A stretch of DNA of 64,000 bases from Trichobilharzia regenti (lineage: Eukaryota; Platyhelminthes; Trematoda; Strigeidida; Schistosomatidae), in NCBI GenBank assembly GCA_944472135.2, contig OX235270.1, positions 116,823,842 through 116,887,841 on the forward strand, in the 5' to 3' direction. Shown here in pieces: positions 35,816-47,800 of this stretch. Numbering within the stretch: the first letter of the stretch is position 1; each line of letters starts with the position of its first letter. A model generated the notes under the pieces. That model was not told the DNA's origin. It saw only the letters and a list, made by a program, of their open reading frames with translations, and did not search any database. The translations under genes were made by a program, and so were the position numbers.

Positions 35816-38800
35816 CTATTATGAACAAAAAAAGAAATAGATGAAAAAGGATGCTGACATACAGAGAATTTTACTCGAAGAAGATATAAATCTTCGCTCC
35901 GTGGATGTGTGCGTGCATGTATACATCGATTACGTTAGATGATAGCGATTTCGGACTACAAAGGTTGTCTACACTTAACACTGCATTGATACTAGTAGGT
36001 ATCCTATTCACCCCGAACTCCACTCATGGTTTTCATGAGGAAATCGCTATCCTGTTGGCATAGCTTGACAAACCAAACTTCACAGTCAAACAACCATTAG
36101 CCAAGGGGATAGATAATTCATTGTACGTATAGGCAGTCTCGAGAGTGCTACACACCTACTAGCTTATTCACCATACCTACGATTAATTCACCTGAGATTC
36201 GATACGATACGAAGTGATCAATAACAAATATTGCGGTTGGCACTGAAGTTATTTGATTACATTTTAATCTCTACTTGTAGTTTGTACTAGATGAAATGCT
36301 GTGAGGTCTTGAATTGATCGCCGTTGTTTTGAAATGTCAGAGAAAACACATCCACTCACGGGTGAACAAAAGCAAGTAACGTGATGATATTCCCTCCTAC
36401 CATCATAAAAATAAAAGTACAGACGTTAAATTCACAGAAAGTTTGTCTGTCCAATAATGATGAGTGAGTTATGGAGTAATTGAAAAGTGCTCTGTGTGAT
36501 GAAAACTTTTATCGCCAGTTTCCATGTAAAGTGCGTCGGTAGCACAGTGGTTAGGACTCTCGCCGACCATGCTCATGGTCCGAGGTTCGATCCCCTGCCG
36601 ACGCACACCTGATATCTATGGTCGACCTGCAAAATTTGGGCTCCCGATATCCATGCTGAAAATTCCATACTTGTACGAAACATACAGTGTGGAATCAAGC
36701 TGTAAATCAAAATTTAAAAAAAAAAATAAAATAAAGTAGAAGAGTGACCAAAACCGCTTACCTCGCTATATCTTTTGGTAAATGACCTGTGTAATTCACC
36801 CAGTATTCTGAGCTCTTCTTGTGCATGAGGTAGAAACTTTCCCATTACTAAACCGAAACATATATTAGCCTTAATTGCTTCACATGTAGAATCTGAATGT
36901 GACTTTTGCACACAATGTGGGACTGCACCAATACCACGTAAATCTATTTCCAGGCGAGCAACGTCACGCTTCATTTCAACCAAAGTCTCCTCAATTGTTT
37001 TAGCACAGTATAAGCTTTGCGCAGAGTCTAATGTAGGTATTTCATTCGCCCATAAGTGAGCTTCCTTCGTAAAGCTGTAAAATATGATAAAAAGTCAGAA
37101 ACTTATGAAAATTATGAACTCCAAATGACGTGTTAACTCAGCATTCACTATTTATCAACTCAAAGAAAGATCGAGTGATGTCAACAAATTGTATTTACAG
37201 GGCAACGTGCGTATCACCAGATTGAAACACCAATAAATAGATAGACATCCTCTTAATCTCAAAAAGGTGAAAATGCAACTTACGGGACACAGAATAAAGA
37301 AGTGGAGTAGATGTAGTTTCAAGGCACAGTCTGGTACAAGGAAGCTTAAAGATGAAGTTCAGAAGTTTCGCATAAACTGGAGATAGACTGTATTACACAA
37401 GCGTCAAGACAATCCACCTATATGAATCATAAGCTTGGAGCATCACCAAAACATTTCGAATAGGCTACTGATAAAGTACAATTCGATTTATAATGAAGAT
37501 CATGTGGCCAGTGAGTAAAGATAAGAAACAAGGAGCTTTGTCGAGTAGTGAACCAGACAACAATTTGAGCCTTAAGTATAGAATTCAACCTACTCCAAGG
37601 AGATATACAAATGATGTGACATACTAGCCTATCGAGTGGAGCCAGAATATAGAGAGACGGGGTGGATTACATAGATTTTCTACTCAGATAACGATAATAC
37701 ATCCGAAAAATGATCAGAAACATGCAAGGACGACGAATATCTCGATAACTTGATCTTCACAATTTGTCAAGATCAGATGAAGCCTAACAATTCACACAAT
37801 ATAATTCTGAACAAATGTGTCTGACAAAATCTCCAGATGAGATGTAATTTTCCGTCAGCTAAACCAGCTCAGTACCCAAGTCTAAGTAAACACAGATATA
37901 TTCATTGTAATTCTCCATGAAACCCGTGAAGGTTCCTTATATCCCTGTGAAGAAATCGAAGGTAGCGGAACTCTGTTGTTCCATCATAACTCAACAAGCA
38001 ACATGCCAGTGAACTATTCAAGCGGCTTCCCAATAGTTCTGGCAGGAAGGCGTCTTCTCAAAACAACTATCAAGTCATCGAACTAGGTGGTGACGTTGCG
38101 ATGCAAACACGTTCTACTTAGCAACATGGAAGACTGAACTCTAGATTATGGTCTGATGGTAACCAATGTATTCGCAAGTCAACATTAACAGGCCAAGTAG
38201 TGATTCAGTGGGTGTAAGCTAGAGCGAATTGTTCATTTCTTTGCTAAATGTGGATTACTCAGTATCCGATTTCTAGTGGACCCTCACTGATACTGATCTA
38301 CAGAAATGTAATTTCCGAATACCAGGTATTCATCTTAAAATCAGCTTCATAATAGTGCATCTCCTACTTTTCCTGTGAGCACTTTACACTCAGCAGTCTT
38401 CTTTCATATGACAGTCAGTCAACAAACATAGAAAAAGCACTAATTGCTTTAATGATGAGAACGAACGATACACCAAAATAGGTTAATATGTTCGGAATAA
38501 TCTTCAAACGAAGCAAAGATTAAATGTAGTTGGACAGAGTTTGGTTTCAGATAGTAACTGCAACAACTAAATAATCAAATAAATCGGTTTTTTGAAATGG
38601 AAGTCACATTGAATTGCTTACTTGAGCTCCATTAATTCTGCTAAATAGTGGATTAAATTCTTCCGATTAGTCACGTCACGAGTATCAGCTAGTCGGACTA
38701 GATTTCTAACTTCAAAGCCAAGGAGCGGTTTCCGTCTCATCGATGCTTGGGTTTTATGGATATCCGAGCTATTTGAATGTGGTAATCGACTGTAGTCTGC

Positions 38801-41800
38801 AGTCGAACACTGTCCAGCAGCATTTAGGGCATTGATCAAAGCCAACGCACAGGACAGAATTTGGCAAAGTGAGTTCGAATGTCGAATCTCAGAAAGACAC
38901 AAACATCCAGCATGAAGAGCCTGCCTGACTTGGTCAGCTTGTTTGTCGTAATGAAGAAGCATACGTAAAGCGTGTAGATGTGCAGGAAGTCTATGACGAA
39001 GTTGGGAGATGAGGCAGCACAGTTTATCTGACTCGACGAGATTCTGAAATACAGGAAATTACAAAGGTAAATTCGTCGAGTGTGTGACAGGTGCACAAGT
39101 ATGAATTATGAACACTCTTGTCTATCAGTCAGTAGAAAGACATGTGAACTAGGTGTGAATGTGAATGTTTCATTAAGAGCGACTGAGTAATACTATCACT
39201 GCGCATGTCATAGTTACTAAAATCTCGGCTATTGATGGCGTATTCATGGACGCAAACCTACAGAAGCCTAGTAAATTTTGTAGGCCAAGTCTCAGATTAT
39301 TTCCTGAAATCAGCAGATTGATGACGAGCAGTGAAAGACGCATAATCTAAGTTGACTGGATCTCCAAGACTTGAATATGATTTCGAATAAGACAACTCAG
39401 GGACTCGTCACGTCCTCACTCACTGAACTACCAGCCACATCTGATATGTGAGCGCTTGTCAAGGCACCTGCCCGTCCATTTCAAAGCAGGTGAAGTGGCT
39501 TTTAAATCTGGGAGGAGTAGGTTGAATGAACTAACAGGAAATTAAACTGAAGTTTGAAAATGTAGTATGCAAGTAACAGACTAGGTGACCTTCGCTTCGC
39601 TCTAATGTAACGGAATGATGATGATGGTTTACAATTCAGTGCACTGTTGTGATCAGTGTGATTATTATGCACATCTTCTAAATCAAGCAAATCCGTAGTG
39701 ACCGAAGCTTTCTTTTTAACTTCACTCCTTATGACATGACTGTAACATCAGTTAGTCAGAATGTGCCTGTCTATGAGATCCTCAAAATGTATCTCTCTTC
39801 ATTAAAATATTTAATTCTTACCGAAACATCGACTGGACAGTCTGATAAATTCATTATGACGTCCATTTGAGGCATACTGTTGATAAGTGTATCTAATAAG
39901 TGTTCGGGAAACAGTTGGCGCGAAATTGTACTTGTCGAGATTTGTGTCCTATTCTGAACTATTCCTTTGCTTGAGCCTTCTGAGAGTGGTTTATTGCGAC
40001 TGGATGAGATAGTGGTTTTTAATTCCATAATTGCTTGAGCCACACTTTCGGGATCTAAATGTGCTGACGCCATGCATATTGCAACTGATTGAGCTGCTTT
40101 AGCTGGTATCAGGTTTAACGCCTGTTTTCGGGCGGCAAATCGATGAGACGCAGAACGCATCGGTTTCCCTATCGATGAATTTGGTGATAACTGGTCTGAT
40201 AATCGTAAGTTTGGATTGGACTTTGAGCTCGGTGAGCTGAATAGAGATGGCGAATTACTCCCACATTCAGCTTCTGATTTATCTGTAATCTGTAGAGGGA
40301 AAACGTTATGTTTGTTATGACATGCAGGATAAAGAAAGTTTGAGCATAAAAGTTACACAGCTACTATCCCACCTGATTCATGTTGACTCTACACAAATCA
40401 CCGCATGAACACTCGACAGTGAAGACCACTTAGGTGTGTTTTCATGCAAGCATGCACTCAATTCTCAGAAGTTTGACCTGTTGTCTCATAGAATATAATC
40501 GGTTTGAACACACTGGGGCTGAGTGAAAGTTTCTATCTCTGAGTGACAAATCACAATACAAAAGACGACTTACATAATACGGTGTCAAACTGCTGACCAT
40601 TGTGAATCAGAATGAAATCATCCATTGGGTGCAGACGAAATTCTAACATTTCCGTTGGCTAACAGACAGAATGTTGAAGAGTGGTAAGAAGAGGTTCATC
40701 CCTAAAATCCACACATCCAAGTCCATCCATCCAGCTAGGTGACACTGTTTTGCACTGAATTCCAGACCATGTGAACTCAATGCTACATCTAGTCAACTGA
40801 TACTCGGAGTCTGTGGATATATGACATACAATAGTGGAGGAGTGGCCAGTTAAAGTGTGTGACGGTGCAATCACGAGCAATCACACACGCCGGTGTCGTG
40901 TGAAAGCACGGTTACATTTTGTCCTGTGATCTGGGGGAAGACACTATTTCCACGATTGAATGAGCAGAAAGATATTTGTAGAAATAGGCCCTAATCCACT
41001 GCATAATGAGTCATGGTAGTCTGTGTCAGAGGCTTGGTATGGTTCAATATTCATAAACATATCCGTTAATGAACAGACTGGTTATGGAATGAGTCGGTCT
41101 ACTGAGACGTGTGGTAGAGTATTTGGACTCAGTGGTGACTATGCTACTCAACTGCCTAAACAGTAGTATATAATAAGTGAGGTAAATTCATGATGAAAAT
41201 ACCAAAAGAATGAAATACCGTTTGCCCACACGGAATAGTCATAATGGATGGATGAGTAGTATTCTTAAATCTTTTGTCGATAATGTTGTCAACGTGTCTA
41301 GAATTCTTTGGTTGGACACTAGTAATTAAATGTGTCAAGTGCTTTATTTGGTGCAGACTGAATTCGGTTAGTCGATTGCCTCCAAACATCTACTTCTGGG
41401 AATTCATTAAATCTCATGGAATGAATTGTGGGACTGATGTATACTGTATAACTTTTATTGTTTGTCTTTCGATTCTCATATCTTAGGATTTTATAGCCAG
41501 CAGCCTTACGGAATGCTTCCAGTAATTGTTTCTCTGTTGACTGCTTATCTTTTGAGAATGCAGTTTGCTATATATTTCATCTTGTGGATTTATTTCAATC
41601 ATCATCCTATATCACTTGTTCTTGAGCACATTTATGTTTCATTTCTCCTAAAACCAACTGATTATCTACGCTGTCACATCAATATTGACACATCCGATTG
41701 AGATTGAGAGACATAAATAAAGTAAAGGACTCTCGCAGACCATGCACATGGTCCGGGGTTCGAGCCCGCACCGACGCACATCTGATATCTATGGTCGGCC

Positions 41801-44800
41801 TGCAAAATTTGGGCTACCGATATCCATGCTGAAAATTCCATACTTGTACGAAACATACAGTGTGGAATCAAGCTATAATCAAAAATAAAAAATTAAATTA
41901 AATGAACTAACCATATTTTCATTCCTTATGATCCGAAATCTTCGATGCAACCGATTCACAAAATCTTCACTCAATAAACCACTTTCATCAATTCGTACCC
42001 AGACAGAATTCTCTTTCAGGCGAGATTTTTTCACCTGTTTGTCAACAATTTCCCAGTTGTGGGATTATAAATTCAGGGAAAAGAAAGTAAAATTACACTG
42101 TGTTCACAGTAATATATTCATGGTTAATAAGAAAACTGAGATCATCTGAGGTTACTAGTAATAGTTAAAATGTCAGGAAGAAGTGAAATTATGGATGTAG
42201 TATTACTACATTACTATCATGGTTTTTATTATAATCATTTCGAAGTAATTTGTACGAAAAACATACTCAAACTTCTGTAGCTGTATTTCTAAGCCACATG
42301 TTACTGCCTTCTTCATCCTCCCATCATTTCTATTTTGAAGGTACCAATTTAACCACAGAAGACAAGGGTCAGACAACAGATTGTTTATTAAGGAAATCAA
42401 CACATATTTATAGATTTTCATGTACATAATATAGATTACTGTTAGCAGAGAGACACAGCCTTCTGATTGGTTGTTTCTCACAGGGAGTTAACTTTGCATC
42501 TATTTGTGGCTGTTTCTTGAATATCAGATCATCTATATGCTGACTGTATCCGCCTACGCAAAGTTTGCTGTCAATCTTGTTCTTGTTTTCACATGACTAA
42601 TATTTGGGACACAAATATTGACGTCAACTAATGTCTACCAATTTGGCTAGCAGCCATCTCTCACCACACCAGTTCAACAAAGTAATCAAAATGTCTTACT
42701 ATAAGTTCTGCAGCGAAAAAGAAACACAACAGCTTTGGAAGTCTTTGTACGACGTGACCATTTTGTTGATTATAAATATATACGCCTATGAATAAATCCT
42801 TATTTCATCTTGTACTGTGTCATGCCAAGCACCTTTTTCTCTTACTCATGTCTACCACTTCTGGTGAGCGGCTTCCAAGGTGCTCAAAAGCATGGATGTG
42901 CAACATAATTACACATACTCATGGAAATATATCAAACGAAGTTGCATTTTGCGAATCAGTAAAATAGTTACTAGTCGAATAGTGACGAAATTTTACAGGG
43001 CAAATAGTGCAGAGGCGCGTTGGTGGCACAGCAGTATAATGCTCGCCGACTACCCACGTGGTCCGGGGTTCGATCTCCAACCGACGCGCTCCTTTACCTC
43101 GCTGAGCCAGTAATAAGGTTGGTAAAGACAGAATGTTGGGCATGGAGCTAGCAACCCCATCCCGTAAAAACAAAACACCACTGCTGCCAAAACTTCAAGT
43201 CACTAGCTTGAAGTCCTATGTTCCACTGGGAACGTGAAGGAATAAAAAAAGAGTGCACAATCCTTATTTCAGCCTTGTTTCAGTGTGGTGCAGTGTAGGC
43301 GATTCCTCACATGAAACAAAGGTTTTTAACAGAACATAGCACATCCATTTTCACATTATTTTCGAGAACTATCTACTAATGTTGAAATCGTAGATTAACT
43401 TGTGAAATATGTTTGAAAGTGAGTGTCAGAGTACCATTAACACATTACTCTGTTGTACTCTGAAGCATACTCACCAAATGTTTTCATAAATTACAAATAT
43501 ATGTTCTTGTCTATTGAACTCAACTTACACATAATTCAGTGATTCAAGACCATGATACTCATTCTATCAGTTTTACATGAATGAACGATTTCAAAAAGAA
43601 ACAAGATACACCAAGAACGATCAAGTCTTTCTACGAATGTACATTGCTCAGTGAGTCACGTCAATTCTCATGGTCCCGTAGAACTGAGCTCACTATAATT
43701 CTTTGAGTGTGAATGCGCCGAACACCCTCGAAGGCTAAATGGTATGGCTGAAAGAGGGTAGACTTCGGTGGCCACTGGAAATGCTGTCATGTGGCAGCCA
43801 GTCCATAGCTTCTTCTGTTCACTGACATACTGAGTCGCGATTGTTTCCTACGACCGTGAAACTGTGAAGACGACATATGGAGCTTACAAACGGCCTGATA
43901 GTAATATAAACTAGTCCACTCACGTGAGCTTGTAAAACCCGATAAAATACCTATCATGTACATAGGTAGTCCGGAAGGACCAAATGCCCTATGAACCATT
44001 AGAACACAGCTGCTGACGCTGGCCCACTGCATTCTGGATGAGCCTTCAAGTAAAAGACCCAGGGGTTGCCGCAAAACAGCCACCTGCTTCTGTCTGGGCA
44101 TCTGGATAGTTTCTCAGGCTGTGGGATTTTGTCTGGACCATCTCTCGGTGGAGGTTTGTGTTTCTATAATAACAATAATAATAGTGATAACAACGACAGC
44201 AGCTATTACTATTAAAATAACTGACATATACACATGCCACTGAACACTTACCGGAGATACGCAAGCCTTCTTCAATCTGAATGCAGCCGAGAATGTCTTC
44301 TTCGGTTTCATGTTGTATGGCATCGGCGACTCTGTTCAAATAGAAGAAAAGCTGGTAGTGAGGTAGGAGAATTAATATACCGAAGTGTATATTGTGGAAG
44401 TGACCAAAGATTAGTTGGTAATTGACTTTGAAAGAAATCAGTTTTCGATTTGCAGTTGACGTCGCGAATCTAGTGGTGGCGTAAACATAATCAGCCAGAT
44501 AGGATTTGTCTTTGCATAATCGGTAGGTGAAATACTCTACAAGCTTCACCACATGGTTTTTTCCTGTTAACTTCTATTTAACGCGTTATAACGGTTGAAC
44601 CTACGTATTCACTATGCAGTGAAATGCTGAATTCAAGGCTGAGGAGTATCCAGTCGCTGGTAGGCACAAACCTAGCAAATGTGCCACTCTTTATCACTAT
44701 CATTGGCTCTGTGCCTAACAATGAAATTCGTTTATACGCCTGCTTTCTGTTTCAGTCAGTCAATTGATAGACGTCCACAGTAAAATGTATCTGCCAGGTC

Positions 44801-47800
44801 AGGTTTGATGGTTTACGAGTTCATCTTGTGACCCAGAGGTCGTTGGTTCCATCCATGGTGGGGCGATGGGCACATACTGCTGAAGAGTCTGGAACAAGGA
44901 ATAGGCGGCTGTTCAGTACTCCCGGTCAGTTGGTGCATATCTGTGACTCTTTATATTTCAGACCACTGCTGATGGATGTTTACTGTCCTCATGCTTGCAC
45001 TTAGCTCAAGTATGTGACTGCTATGAGTAAAAGGCAACATATGATAATATGAAGATGAAGAACACGTGTTCACCATTTTGGTACTACAGCAAAGTAAAGT
45101 ACATTGACAAATGAGTTAGAACGTTAACTCACCAGGCGGTGGTGTGGATGAATCGTTGAAACCGGTGAATAAAGGCGGTAGAAAAGTTGTTGTTCGTGGT
45201 GAAAGAAAAGGTGGTGGTGGTGGTGGTGGAGGTGGCGGTGGTGGAGGTGGCGGTGGTGGTGTTGGTGGTGGTGGCGATATAATAGGTTGTGATGATGGTG
45301 GGGGAGGAGGTGGAGGTGGGGGATGGCGTCGAGATGCAGGAGGTGAATGTGGTGGTGTTTGCAGCTCCTTGCAAATATCTTCAGTGTCGTAGTTCCTACA
45401 TTTGAATATTGAAATTAGAGGAGTTTCAGTCTGTCGTTCTTTGTCAAAAACTTCAGCACTACACGTCTGTGTGTTTTCAGTGGCTTGTGAACCTTCAGTT
45501 GAGTCCGGTGAATCTGGGGATGTTTTCACTTCCGAACCATAAGCTGATGATGATTCTGACGACGTTTGTGGTGAAGCATCATTGGCGTGCTTTGATGTCC
45601 ATGGAAGAAAAAGCAAGAGTGTATTATTATTGTAGACAATAATGCATTATAATTAAATGAGATATGCAGAGACGAATGATTAGGAAGTCGCACTTAACTA
45701 TGTCAAAAACACCATATGCATGGCGTTCAACAGTATCTCATCGACTAAATCAACTTTTTCTGTGCAGTGTTCCTGCACCACATATTCAGTATATATATAT
45801 ATATATATATATATCACTGTCATATTATTTCATAGTCCGTCTGCGAACTTACTTAGTCACCCCATCAAATCTGAATCACATCACCAAATCATAAACATTG
45901 AAAAGTAGCTGGCTATCTCACTTACTGACTGAACAACTGACGCATCGATCAACCAATGAAGAACATTCCGTAAGACTGAGTTTAGTGGTCGGTTTTAGCT
46001 GTTATTAATCGAAAGCACTGAACAATAGCTGTTCTTTACAAGTGACGGTCCATTTCATTCAGTGATCACACGATACACCAAAACTGCCAATTGCACAGAA
46101 TAAAATACATGAGGCATAAAAGGGATACGGTATCACTGAGATCATCAGTAGGTATTTTTGTCACAGCTGGAAGGAATTCTTTCACTGTAAGTGAACTGTA
46201 GTCTCTGTGTAGTTGTCAGAATATATATTCATGAATATGATCACACATCAAGTGGGCGTTAGCGAATTAGGTCGGAAATACTTCATCGCGTAAACGGATA
46301 CGCAGACTTTACTGAGGCTTCACAAAACTTACTACTAGTTTTCATCGATGATCCTGCTTGTTCAGCAAAACTGATCAGCGACTACATCGAGCAGAGATCG
46401 TAAACAAACAGTAATAAAATTATTTAACCTCTCATCATTCTGTTGCATCTGGACCAACAAGACGAGAGTTGCAGTCATTTGTTAGAGTCTGTCCAGTCGA
46501 GAAATATAGACTCACAAAGATAAATGAAAACAAATATTACGACATTTCGGATGGGTAAGGAATACACTACCTACGACAGGAGAATAGATGACATTCAATG
46601 TATGCAGAAGTGAATCAAAGCCGGGGACACATTTCACGTACATTCCCTCAGATTGTGACACAGGTTTGTCCGACTTATCTCCACTGACAAACTTTAGTAG
46701 ATTTGTAGTAACCCACCAATTTTGAAAGACACCCCAGATCGGCGATAAAATGTCTATTCCTAACTGCCCATTACTGATTCAAAATACCCACTTGTTTGAG
46801 TAATTATTCAAGTGCACTTCCTGGAGAAGTCATGTAATTACTGCTCCTAGCCACTAATATCCGAATTTGTTCAAGCGAAAAAATGAACATCAATGCGTGG
46901 ACTTACCTCGGAGAATCTGGTATTATCACCTCTCAATGACATCTGAACACTCCTATCTGTCTTCCTTAATAGGCTCATTCGACTGATAGGTTCCACAGAC
47001 ACGTCGCGAACTTCCACTGTTCCAAATCTCCTCGTCAAGTCCGCATTCACATCATCTTGTGCATGCTAAAAAAGAATTTTATTCACCGATGAAAAATATA
47101 AATGCATGCGCCAGAGAAGTAAACCAGGGTCGAATAGACTACTGGTTCACTAGACTATAAGTGTTCATTAAAACATGAGAAATTCAGAAAAATGGTCGAC
47201 TACAGCTGTACATGCGGTCAGTTTTACAAAAACATATTATAGAATTGGACGAGTTGAAATCCTTAAAATCTCATTATCTGAGTGAAGGCAGAGATTAATA
47301 AGTGAGATTTTATTTCCCGATTCAGCTCTGAGTATGTACTAAAATGATGATTCCTCATGTTTTGTAATCATCTGGAAAATTCTGCTACTCTCACGACAAA
47401 TGTGAAGTAAGCACGTGAAGTATCAACGTCTCATTTCGGGGTTTCGCTTTTATCAGTGATATGGTTTTGAACGGTGAATTCTCACGGAGTATCATTCAAT
47501 GGAAAGTTATGTTTTTCTGATGTCTCATATTACACTTCTCCCCTTTAGATACTGCATTATAATATCGGTTCAACACCGCACTGCATGAATCAGACTGCTA
47601 GTATTTGAAGTTCTGCTTGCTTCGAGACTTATGTCTTTGAGGGTTGTACTACTACTGCCACTGCTACTACTACTAATACTATGAAAACAGCATTAACAAC
47701 AACAAAATAGTAAATAAATGGAGGACATGAAATATAACACCTTGAGCCATCAAATACTACACTGAATTATCCATGAGTTTTGATAGCTTTCGTTTGCTGA

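Noticed and set aside
36533..36606. Genuine tRNA gene
   Set aside because: It has acceptor pairing and A/B boxes, but the same head recurs with SINE bodies and A-tails; it is a retroposon head.
44046..44552. 168-codon minus-strand ORF as a separate gene
   Set aside because: No known domain; the splice-bounded 80-nt segment within it is used in another frame by the formin.
45144..45392. Plus-strand poly-glycine ORF
   Set aside because: It is the complement of the formin FH1 proline tract.
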